DNA of 64,000 nucleotides from Flavobacteriaceae bacterium (GTDB lineage: Bacteria; Bacteroidota; Bacteroidia; Flavobacteriales; Flavobacteriaceae), in contig JAHEHF010000002.1 of the NCBI GenBank assembly GCA_024644745.1, positions 1 through 64,000 of the forward strand. Direction: 5' to 3'. The notes under the pieces are model-generated. The model was not told the origin of the DNA and did no database searches. It saw only the letters and a list, made by a program, of their open reading frames with translations. Below, piece after piece: positions 55,499 to 63,301 of the stretch (within the stretch, counting starts at the first letter, position 1; every line of letters starts with the position of its first letter). The translations under genes and the position numbers were made by a program.

Positions 55499-56506
55499 TT
55501 ATTTTGAAGAAATATCCAACATCCTTTGAATCGGAATGAGCGCTTTTTTGCGAATGGCTTCAGGCACGTCAATCTCGGGCATTTCATATTCCATGCACAA
55601 ATACAACTTTTTCATGGTATTCATTTTCATATACGGACATTCACTGCAGGCACAAGTATTATCTTCAAATGCCGGTGCAGGATATAAGGATTTATCAGGA
55701 ACCTCCTTCTGCATCTCATGAAGAATCCCAGCTTCCGTGGCTACAATAAACTCTTTGGCAGGATTGTTCTTTACATAATTGATAAGCCCAGAAGTAGAGC
55801 CGATGTACTCGGCTGTTTTTAAAATATGTGCTTCCGATTCGGGGTGGGCTATAATTTTCGCATCTGGATGAGATTTGTGCGTATCTATCAGTTTGTCTAT
55901 AGAAAATGCCTCATGAACAATGCATGCCCCATCCCATAAAAGCATATCCCGTCCGGTTTCTTTATTGATATAAGCGCCCAGGTTCTTATCCGGAGCAAAA
56001 ATAATGGGCTTGTCCAAAGGGATAGAATCCACTATCTTTTTTGCATTAGAGGAAGTACAGCATATATCACTCAGGGCCTTTACTTCTGCCGACGTGTTGA
56101 CATAGGTCACCACCACATGGTCAGGATGTTTTTCCTTGAATACTTTAAGGTCCTTCGCTTCACATGCTTCAGACAAAGAACAACCTGCATTAAGATCAGG
56201 AAGCACTACTTTTTTATCCGGATTGAGAATCTTAGCCGTTTCAGCCATGAAATGTACGCCGGCAAAGACAATCAAATCGGCATCCACCTCAGCAGCTTTA
56301 TAAGAAAGCTGTAAACTGTCTCCCACAAAATCTGCGATGTCCTGGATGGCTGGTTCCTGATAATAATGAGCAAGGATTACCGCATTCTTTTCTTTCTTGA
56401 GCCTCTTGATCTCTTTGGCAAAATCCAGCTCCTTCGGTACTTCCAAATCGAGGAAGCCCTTCTTGTTTAAGTTTTTAGCTGCTTCTTTCAAATTCATCTG
56501 ATCCAT
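55499..56506 (-). CDS. nadA: Quinolinate synthase A
   Basis: Condenses iminoaspartate with dihydroxyacetone phosphate to quinolinate, using a [4Fe-4S] cluster. I place the start at 56506 ([12 protein letters not shown]); the frame is open to 56557, but that extension ([11 protein letters not shown]) does not look like the family. Cluster and active-site cysteines are seen in [20 protein letters not shown] and [32 protein letters not shown] is the N-terminal signature. Length of about 335 residues is normal. Confidence 0.95.
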   Translation of the reverse strand: MDQMNLKEAAKNLNKKGFLDLEVPKELDFAKEIKRLKKEKNAVILAHYYQEPAIQDIADFVGDSLQLSYKAAEVDADLIVFAGVHFMAETAKILNPDKKVVLPDLNAGCSLSEACEAKDLKVFKEKHPDHVVVTYVNTSAEVKALSDICCTSSNAKKIVDSIPLDKPIIFAPDKNLGAYINKETGRDMLLWDGACIVHEAFSIDKLIDTHKSHPDAKIIAHPESEAHILKTAEYIGSTSGLINYVKNNPAKEFIVATEAGILHEMQKEVPDKSLYPAPAFEDNTCACSECPYMKMNTMKKLYLCMEYEMPEIDVPEAIRKKALIPIQRMLDISSK

Positions 56507-56621
56507 ACACTTTTTGAATGTAAAATTACTACTTTTTAAGCAAACATGATGGGCCATTCCTTTGAATCAAGATAATTTTGAAGGGCTTGAAAGCAATAAA
56601 TTCAACATTTCCAACCTCCCG

Positions 56622-56635
56622 AATAACCGGTTATT
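56622..56635. promoter_or_regulatory. Palindrome AATAACCGGTTATT
   Basis: Perfect 14-base palindrome in the 320 bp gap between nadA and the divergent LytTR gene. It shares the pattern AATAnCCGGnTATT with a second palindrome 53 bp away (56675-56688). Probable operator for an unidentified dimeric regulator. Confidence 0.45.
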
Positions 56636-56674
56636 TGGAGCAAAATCAGCCAAATTCTTACTCAATTCTTGCCT

Positions 56675-56688
56675 AATATCCGGATATT
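56675..56688. promoter_or_regulatory. Palindrome AATATCCGGATATT
   Basis: Second perfect 14-base palindrome of the form AATAnCCGGnTATT, about five helical turns from the first. A possible -7 element TATATTCG (56692-56699) follows directly, which would put this site over the -33 region of the LytTR gene promoter. Confidence 0.45.
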
Positions 56689-56826
56689 GTCTATATTCGT
56701 CTCATTACTAACCCCTTATAATCAACTTGTTATTTACCCTGTACGTCAAGTACTGTGGGCCTTAACCGAAATTTTTTATTGGGGTTGGATGATGATTTAA
56801 TGATGTAATTATTATAGTAGATAAAG

Positions 56827-57567
56827 ATGGACTCCCCTGTAAAAATCTTGATCGTTGAAGATGAAATGATCATTGGTGCTAATATATCCCTCCAACTCAC
56901 CCAGCTTGGATATGAAGTAACAGGCCTTGTATCGAGAGGTGAGGAAGCCATAAGGCATGTCAAACAATACAATCCCGATCTCGTGCTTATGGACATTCAG
57001 CTTAAAGGGCCTCTGGATGGCATTCAAACGGTAGAGCTGATCAAAAAAGAAATTGACATCCCTGTGATTTATCTGACTGCCAATGCGGATAACGAACATT
57101 TCAACCGGGCCAAAGCGACCAATCCAAATGCTTTTATATCCAAACCCTTTAAAAAACTGGACTTGCAACACGCGATAGAACTGATTACAGACAAATTGTT
57201 GTACAAAAAACCTGAAGAGGAAAAAATAGAAGAATGCGTCTCTCCATTTGTTCAAAGTGACAGTATTTACGTCAGGAGAAATGAGCGGATGATCAAGATC
57301 ATGATAAAGGATATTTATTATTTTGAAGCAGATCGTAATTATTGTAAAATCTATGCCAAAAACAGGGAATGCCTGTTGGTGATGACCCTGAAAGAAATTG
57401 ATGAAAAATTGCCCCAGGAGCACTTTCTAAGAATTCACCGGTCTTATATCATAAATTTGTCACATGTTGATGAAGTCGCAGGCAGTCATGTGGTTATCGG
57501 AAGAAAAGCAATTCCTCTTAGTAAAACCTTGCGTCAGGGTCTCATGAACAGGTTACAAACCTTTTGA
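56827..57567 (+). CDS. LytTR response regulator
   Basis: A 246-residue two-component regulator. Receiver domain at 1-120: acidic pocket Glu11-Asp12, phospho-acceptor Asp56 in LVLMDIQLKG, Thr in IYLTANAD and Lys in ISKPF. C-terminal LytTR DNA-binding domain (about 150-245): YVRRNERMIKI, IYYFEADRNYCKIYAK and FLRIHRSYIINLSHV. It faces the histidine kinase gene convergently with a 12 bp gap, so they are probably partners. Possible autoregulation through the two palindromes upstream is speculation. Confidence 0.95.
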   Translation: MDSPVKILIVEDEMIIGANISLQLTQLGYEVTGLVSRGEEAIRHVKQYNPDLVLMDIQLKGPLDGIQTVELIKKEIDIPVIYLTANADNEHFNRAKATNPNAFISKPFKKLDLQHAIELITDKLLYKKPEEEKIEECVSPFVQSDSIYVRRNERMIKIMIKDIYYFEADRNYCKIYAKNRECLLVMTLKEIDEKLPQEHFLRIHRSYIINLSHVDEVAGSHVVIGRKAIPLSKTLRQGLMNRLQTF

Positions 57568-57579
57568 AGATTTATCTGC

Positions 57580-59574
57580 TTAAAAATTCAATTCTTTAGA
57601 ATTGTGGATCAGTTCAAACTCCATCCGAACCCTTGTGCCCTGGCCATTATAAATTTTCATGGAACCATCGAGTTGCTCTACGAGAAGGTCGACAAGCTGT
57701 GTTCCAAAACCCGTGCCGCCCTTTTTAGAATCCTTGGGGTCAGTAAAACCAATTCCATTATCGTATACTTCCAGGACAACCCCTTCATTTCCGACTTTTT
57801 GACAAGTAATCTTTATTTTTCCCTTTTCCCTTTCAGGAAAAGCGTGTTTGAAGGAATTGGTGAGCAATTCGTTTACGATCAATCCCATCGGGATGGCCAG
57901 GTCAACATCCAATTCAAATTCCTGAAGGTTGTAATCATATTCAATGGCGTACCCCGACCCGTAAGAATCCAAAATATGCCTGCTGAGATTGATCAGATAA
58001 TCCTTCATCTCGATCGAGGATAGATTCTTGCCCTGATACAATTTCTGATGGATCATACTCATCGAATAGACTCTGTTTCTACTCTCTTCAATTGCCTCGA
58101 TTGCCTTGGGATCATTCATTTTTGCGACCTGCAATTCCAAAAGACTCGAAACGATACCCAAATTGTTCTTGACCCTGTGGTGAATTTCCTTCAGCAAAAA
58201 TTCCTTTTCTGCATTTTGTCTTTCCAATAAAACGTTTTTCCCTTTGTTTTTTTTATAGGTTACGAACAAGACCAGCACCAACAGGAACAAAAGCCCTGCT
58301 ATAATAGAGATCAGTGTTTGTTGCGAGCTCTGCTTTTTGATCTGGTCTTCCATTCCCTGTATGGTATCCTCCTGTTGTGCCATGTCAAACTCGGTCTCCA
58401 GCAAGGCCATATTCTCATTGGCTGACTCAGTAAAAACCTTATTCCTCAGAGAGTCATACATCACAAATGCCTCTGTTGCATCCTTATAATTGTGATTCCC
58501 TGCATATGCCTTTCCAAGGCGTTCATAGGCCTGACTGAGATAGTAATAATCACCAAAATCAGGGGTAGCGATCTCAATGCATTTATTAAGACTTTCTATG
58601 GCACTTACATATTTTCCCTGAAACAACTGCAGTTTACCAATTGATAGCCAGGAGCGCATCTTTAAAAAATTATTGTCCAAAAGATTGGCGTACAGAAGCG
58701 CCTTCTCAGCTGACTTTTCAGCTTCATCGTATTGTAGAAGCAGGGTGTATAACTCGATCAATGAAATATAAGTATCACTCAAATTATTGTAGAAACCATA
58801 TCTTTCGCCAATGGCTATCGCATGTTTAAAATAATCCAGTGCCTCCTGATAGTTTTCAAGTTCTAACAGGTTGTTCCCCACAACATAAAGAGTAAAATCA
58901 TAATCCAGATCATTCAAACCACGTTTTTCAAAGAGTTCCAATGATTTGAGGCCATATTCAAGGCCTCGGTCAAATTTTGAATATTTCCAGTATAAATTAC
59001 TTAAATCACTGTAAGCCAAAGCCACCGCTTTGACATCATTCATCTCAAGCCCCAGCCTTTTTGACTCCAAAGCATAATCCGCGGCTCTGACCAGATCTCC
59101 CTTTCTTTCAAAAACATATCCTAACTGGGTATTGAGAAAAGCAAGATCCTCCTTTTTGATCTTATTTTTTGCTTCCTGTAAAATGACATAAGCAGTATCC
59201 AGTTTTTCCATTCTGAGCAGAATAGCCGCTTCAGTGATCTGAAATCGGCCCTCCCACAACAAGTCCTCTTTTTGACGCGTCATGTTAAGCCCCTGTCTTG
59301 TAAAGTTCAGAGCTTTGTTCAGGTCACGTGTGTGCCAATAATAAGCCAGATCATTTAAGATTGAGTAGCGAAGACTATCAACTGTAGTCTTTTGATATGA
59401 GATTTCAAGGGTGTCCAGATAGGAGGCACCAAAATTATCCGTATCAACAAAAATCTTATTGTAGGGCGTCTCTCTGTTGAAGTCAATTATTTTCTGACCA
59501 TATCCTGATAAGGTACAGAAACATAGCATCCATAAGGGCAAAACAGAATGGAAAATTCGATTTCTCATCAGCAT
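57580..59574 (-). CDS. TPR sensor histidine kinase (HisKA_2 type)
   Basis: A 664-residue membrane sensor kinase. Order: signal peptide (to about residue 27), periplasmic TPR repeats (about 70-380), short coiled coil, a single membrane helix (420-440), and a cytoplasmic kinase. The last has the HisKA_2 box EIHHRVKNNLG with probable phospho-His466 and a HATPase with VNELLTNSFKHAF, YDNGIGF and GTGFGTQLV. TPR-kinase plus LytTR pairs are common in Bacteroidota; the signal is unknown. The start may be 59568 (MRNRIFHS). Partner is the convergent LytTR gene. Confidence 0.92.
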   Translation of the reverse strand: MLMRNRIFHSVLPLWMLCFCTLSGYGQKIIDFNRETPYNKIFVDTDNFGASYLDTLEISYQKTTVDSLRYSILNDLAYYWHTRDLNKALNFTRQGLNMTRQKEDLLWEGRFQITEAAILLRMEKLDTAYVILQEAKNKIKKEDLAFLNTQLGYVFERKGDLVRAADYALESKRLGLEMNDVKAVALAYSDLSNLYWKYSKFDRGLEYGLKSLELFEKRGLNDLDYDFTLYVVGNNLLELENYQEALDYFKHAIAIGERYGFYNNLSDTYISLIELYTLLLQYDEAEKSAEKALLYANLLDNNFLKMRSWLSIGKLQLFQGKYVSAIESLNKCIEIATPDFGDYYYLSQAYERLGKAYAGNHNYKDATEAFVMYDSLRNKVFTESANENMALLETEFDMAQQEDTIQGMEDQIKKQSSQQTLISIIAGLLFLLVLVLFVTYKKNKGKNVLLERQNAEKEFLLKEIHHRVKNNLGIVSSLLELQVAKMNDPKAIEAIEESRNRVYSMSMIHQKLYQGKNLSSIEMKDYLINLSRHILDSYGSGYAIEYDYNLQEFELDVDLAIPMGLIVNELLTNSFKHAFPEREKGKIKITCQKVGNEGVVLEVYDNGIGFTDPKDSKKGGTGFGTQLVDLLVEQLDGSMKIYNGQGTRVRMEFELIHNSKELNF

Positions 59575-59852
59575 CAGGACTTAGTTAATACAGGTTCGGC
59601 ACACTGGACATTCTTATTGTCTTCATGGACCAATATGATCGAATATTCGATGAAAAGCAGAATAACGTACAAGAGATCCATCAAAGCAGAAAGTTACAAA
59701 TTATTATATAATTATTCCTTGGATAAATAAAACGAGCCTTTCGGACAAGATTATCAATCTTTTATCCTAAACGACTTGGTCATATAGAGGCACAGCGTTT
59801 ATTTTAGCAGTGCTCTGCTTTCAACATGTACTGAAATTTATCCATCTAAAAA

Positions 59853-60362
59853 ATGATTAAAATTCTTCTCATAGCCTCACTTTTTTTGCTGCCCCTGAAC
59901 TCCTGTCAAGATAAAGGCTCCAATATTAAAAATGAGGAGATGAACAAAAACACGGTGATCAATTTCGTTTCCAGCATTTGGAATGAAAAGGACCTTTCTG
60001 AGCTTGATCAATTTTTTTCTCAAAAATTCAAACGAAGGGTGAACAATGTTGAGATTGCAAGCAACAAGGAGGAACTGACAGCAAATATTCAGGTTTACCT
60101 TACGGGTTTTCCCGATTTGAATTTAATGATTGACGATATGTTGCCTTATCGTGATCAGGTGATCATGAACTGGACAATCACAGGGACCAATACCGGAGTT
60201 TTCGGTGAATTTCCGGCAACAGGAAAAAAAATTAAAGTAAGCGGAATCAGCCGTTTGAGTTTTGATCAGGCGGGAAAAATCATCCATGAAGACATTTTTT
60301 ACAATGAGTTATCACTTTTACAACAGTTGGGCTACAGCCTGACACCTCCGGAACTGAATTGA
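59853..60362 (+). CDS. SnoaL-like (ester cyclase, NTF2-fold) lipoprotein
   Basis: A 169-residue lipoprotein: lipobox PLNSC (Cys18), then one NTF2-like/SnoaL domain (about 32-160). Features of the ester-cyclase group are the N-terminal helix VINFVSSIWNEKDLSELDQFF, TGFPDLNLMIDDM and GVFGEFPATGKKIKVSG. The enzymatic activity is not known; most relatives are unassigned. It is the first of three small secreted proteins with 41 and 31 bp gaps between them. Confidence 0.82.
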   Translation: MIKILLIASLFLLPLNSCQDKGSNIKNEEMNKNTVINFVSSIWNEKDLSELDQFFSQKFKRRVNNVEIASNKEELTANIQVYLTGFPDLNLMIDDMLPYRDQVIMNWTITGTNTGVFGEFPATGKKIKVSGISRLSFDQAGKIIHEDIFYNELSLLQQLGYSLTPPELN

Positions 60363-60403
60363 TTATATTAAAAAAACAATAGTATTAACATAAAACCTTT
60401 CCC

Positions 60404-61171
60404 ATGAAAAATTTAAAACTTTCCTTAATTGCTGTTATCATGTTAACAGCACCTTACCTGACTCAGGCTCAGGAAGAAAAAAGCGTACAAGCCTTCTGGA
60501 TCCATGAAGACAGGGTCAAACCAAGCATGACTGATGAATATGAACAGGTGGCCAAAGATCTCGTCGCAGCCTGCAAAGAGCACAATGTACAGGAGACAAG
60601 ATGGATTACCTTAAAACAAGATGACAATTCTTACTTATACATTACTCCGATTAAAAATCATGCGGAACTGGATAAAAACGCTTTTGTGACATTGAATGAA
60701 AAGATGGGTGATGACAAGGTAGCGGGATTATTCGCAAGATTTAATCCGATGTATGATCAGCACGGAGACTATATCGTATACCTTCATAAGGACTTATCTT
60801 ATATGCCCGGTGGTGTTTCTCAAACGATTGAAGGTCAAAATTACCGTACTCTTTACTATAATTATGTGACCCCCGAACATGACATGGCTTTTCTTAAAGG
60901 AATTAAAAATATCAAAAAAGCTTTTGAAAAACACAATTCAAAGATGCACTTCAGAGTATATAAATCAGGCTTCGGGGTTATGGGGACTTATTATATGATT
61001 GCTGTTGCAGGTACAAACAGCCTCGAAAGTGCCAAGGCCGGTGATGCCAATTGGGAACTCATGAAAGACGACTTTGGCCCGCTTCTAAAGGAACTCAGCA
61101 AACACACCTGGAAAATGGAAGAAAAAACGGGTTGGATGAGGCCAGAACTTGAGTATATGCCAGCACAATAA
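60404..61171 (+). CDS. Secreted protein with two internally duplicated alpha+beta domains
   Basis: A 255-residue protein with a Sec signal (cleavage near TQAQ, residue 22). I recognise no named family. The mature part seems to contain two copies of the same unit: FWIHEDRVKPSMTDEYEQVA...LYITPIKNH (about 32-87) and YYNYVTPEHDMAFLKGIKNI...YYMIAVAGTN (about 147-206). Each is a strand, a long helix and strands, resembling the dimeric ferredoxin-like (ABM-type) fold, so a single chain could form the usual dimer. A small-molecule binding or oxygenase role is possible but unproved. Flanked by two NTF2-fold lipoproteins. Confidence 0.7.
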   Translation: MKNLKLSLIAVIMLTAPYLTQAQEEKSVQAFWIHEDRVKPSMTDEYEQVAKDLVAACKEHNVQETRWITLKQDDNSYLYITPIKNHAELDKNAFVTLNEKMGDDKVAGLFARFNPMYDQHGDYIVYLHKDLSYMPGGVSQTIEGQNYRTLYYNYVTPEHDMAFLKGIKNIKKAFEKHNSKMHFRVYKSGFGVMGTYYMIAVAGTNSLESAKAGDANWELMKDDFGPLLKELSKHTWKMEEKTGWMRPELEYMPAQ

Positions 61172-61202
61172 AGTTCTAATAATTTGATAAAATCAATAAA
61201 AT

Positions 61203-61706
61203 ATGAATAGAGTATTGTTATTGGTATCTGTATTTTTCGTCATCATCGGCTGTCAAAAAGAAGCTGAACCACCCCGATACACAACGAGTTCAGCCGAAAT
61301 AGAAAAGTTAAAAGCTTCGATTGAAGCTTATGAAAACGCCGATTGGGAAAATTGGAAATTACATTATGCTGACACGGCAAAGATCTTTCAAAATCAAATT
61401 TCTCAAGGAGAAACGGTTGATGCTATTCAAAAAAAGCACATGAATTTGATATCAAAATTATCAACCTACGGATTTTCCAGGGAACAAATGGTCATTGAGC
61501 AGATTCTGGATGATGAAGGAAGAACCTGGGTCAATTTCTGGGGTCTTTGGCGTGGTACCTTAAACGCCAATTCAAAAACCCTTGAAATTCCAGTTCACCT
61601 TACCATGCAGTTTGTAGATGGCAAGGTTGTCAAAGAATGGGGTTTTTGGAATTTTGCTCCTTTTCAGGAAGAATTAAATGCAATTGAAATGAGTGAGCAG
61701 CAATAA
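61203..61706 (+). CDS. NTF2-like lipoprotein
   Basis: A 167-residue lipoprotein with lipobox VIIGC (Cys17). The mature part fits a nuclear-transport-factor-2-like (SnoaL-like) fold: helix IEAYENADWENWKLHYADTAKI (region), strands with TWVNFWGLWRGTL and VHLTMQFVDGKVVKEWGFWN near the C-terminus. It is 31 bp after the duplicated-domain gene and probably in the same operon. No catalytic residues can be assigned. It differs clearly in sequence from the NTF2-like protein at the head of the operon. Confidence 0.8.
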   Translation: MNRVLLLVSVFFVIIGCQKEAEPPRYTTSSAEIEKLKASIEAYENADWENWKLHYADTAKIFQNQISQGETVDAIQKKHMNLISKLSTYGFSREQMVIEQILDDEGRTWVNFWGLWRGTLNANSKTLEIPVHLTMQFVDGKVVKEWGFWNFAPFQEELNAIEMSEQQ

Positions 61707-62042
61707 TCGGAATAAACAGATAATCCAAGACCTTGAACCAGATAATGCAGATGATAAACAGCTTGAGTAAACAAGCTGTAAAATAAGCCTGTTTGCCGTG
61801 ATGAACGCTATCACTGATCTCATGAATTAATGGAATACCATCATGCAATAGTACGTATTTTGAAAAATTATTATAAGGGAAGGACTTCATCATACGTACT
61901 TTGCCTGAAGGAATTCGATCATAAGATGTCATCATTTTAAAATTTTACTCCAATGCAGTTCAGGACATTTTTCATAATTCATGCCTCTTTAAGTCGATTC
62001 ATTTTTTATTTCATTCAAATCTTTAAGCTTAATTTAAACTAA
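61707..62042. other. Intergenic region with a perfect hairpin
   Basis: I see no convincing gene in these 336 bases. A perfect stem ACAGCTTG-AGTAAA-CAAGCTGT spans 61758-61779 but has no T run, so it is a doubtful terminator for the secreted-protein operon. A further inverted repeat AGTACGTA / TACGTACT with about 36 bases between the arms is near 61850-61900. A minus-strand open frame covers much of the region but overlaps the upstream gene by 77 bp and was not called. Confidence 0.3.
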
Positions 62043-63230
62043 ATGGCAGGTATCATCAAATCTTCAAGAATACAGTCTATTGATATTTTAAGAGGACTGG
62101 TCATGGTGATCATGGCCCTGGATCATGTGAGGGACTATTTCCATTTAGGCGCTTTTTTATACAATCCGACAGATCTTGAAACCACTACACCGGCTTTGTT
62201 TTTCACACGCTTCGTGACCCATTTTTGCGCTCCGGTTTTTATTTTCCTTACAGGTACCTCAGCCAGCTTATTCGGTCAGCACAAAAGTAAGAAAAAGCTT
62301 TCCATATTTCTTTTCACCAGAGGGCTGTGGCTGATCTTTGTTGAAATTGTCATCATGAACTTTCTATGGTGGTTTGACCCCGCATTTGGATTCATTAATT
62401 TACAGGTCATATGGGCCATAGGACTTTGTATGATCTTTTTAGCTGCCTTGATTCATCTACCACTTAAACTACTGATTATCATTTCTTTGACCATTGTTTT
62501 TGGACACAATATGCTTGACGGAATTAGGTTTGAAGGACATGAATTAACTTCGATCCTATGGTATATTTTTCATCAGGCAGAGTTCTTGCCCCTCGGAAGC
62601 GATCATATGGTTGCATTTTACTATCCGGTACTGCCCTGGATCGGTGTCATGGCCCTGGGCTATTGCTTTGGATTTTTATATCACAAAGGATTTGCGCAGG
62701 AATTGCGCAAGAAATATTTGATTGGGCTGGGGCTCATCACAATTTCACTTTTTTTGGTAATCAGATTAATTAATGTATATGGGGATATGATGCCATGGAG
62801 TCTTCAGAAAGATTCCTTGTACACACTGATGTCATTCATAAATGTTTCCAAATACCCTCCCTCCTTGCTTTTTATCCTGATTACGATTGGACCTACTTTC
62901 CTTGTCTTATATATTCTTGAAAATATAAATTCAAAAATCACGGATTTCTTGCTGGTCTTCGGACGTGTTCCATTTTTCTATTATGTGCTCCATGTATTTT
63001 TCATACATTTGGCTGCGCTATTGACCTTGGCCGCAATGGGAGATGACTGGACCCTCATGGTCATGGACAAGGAAACCTTTACCACGAACAAAATGGCCAA
63101 TTACGGTTATTCTCTTTGGGTTGTCTATTTTGTATGGATCATGATCGTCGCTTTGTTGTATCCATTCAGTAAAAAATACATGACCTATAAACTCAGAAAC
63201 AAAGAAAAATGGTGGCTGAGTTATTTATAA
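62043..63230 (+). CDS. DUF1624 / heparan-alpha-glucosaminide acyltransferase-like membrane protein
   Basis: A 395-residue polytopic membrane protein with about ten helices. The N-terminal signature SIDILRGLVMVIMALDHVRDYF and FLTGTSASLF are typical of the DUF1624/acyltransferase group (related to YeiB and HGSNAT), in which a membrane-embedded His moves an acyl group across the membrane. The His candidate is His27 in ALDHVRD. The donor and acceptor are unknown. Transcribed on its own; the TPR gene follows after 71 bp. Confidence 0.85.
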   Translation: MAGIIKSSRIQSIDILRGLVMVIMALDHVRDYFHLGAFLYNPTDLETTTPALFFTRFVTHFCAPVFIFLTGTSASLFGQHKSKKKLSIFLFTRGLWLIFVEIVIMNFLWWFDPAFGFINLQVIWAIGLCMIFLAALIHLPLKLLIIISLTIVFGHNMLDGIRFEGHELTSILWYIFHQAEFLPLGSDHMVAFYYPVLPWIGVMALGYCFGFLYHKGFAQELRKKYLIGLGLITISLFLVIRLINVYGDMMPWSLQKDSLYTLMSFINVSKYPPSLLFILITIGPTFLVLYILENINSKITDFLLVFGRVPFFYYVLHVFFIHLAALLTLAAMGDDWTLMVMDKETFTTNKMANYGYSLWVVYFVWIMIVALLYPFSKKYMTYKLRNKEKWWLSYL

Positions 63231-63301
63231 ATGCCTTAGCTGACAAATATGTCAAAATTTTGTAAATCGAATCTGATGAATTTTTTAAATATAACTTTCC
63301 C

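Noticed and set aside
60404-61171. Heme-degrading or antibiotic-biosynthesis monooxygenase
   Set aside because: The fold looks similar, but none of the catalytic residues can be identified, so only a structural resemblance is reported.
61630-61935. Minus-strand open frame of 101 codons with a hydrophobic stretch
   Set aside because: It overlaps the 3' end of the NTF2-like gene by 77 bp, ends in antisense of that gene and shows no recognisable family; a perfect hairpin lies inside it.
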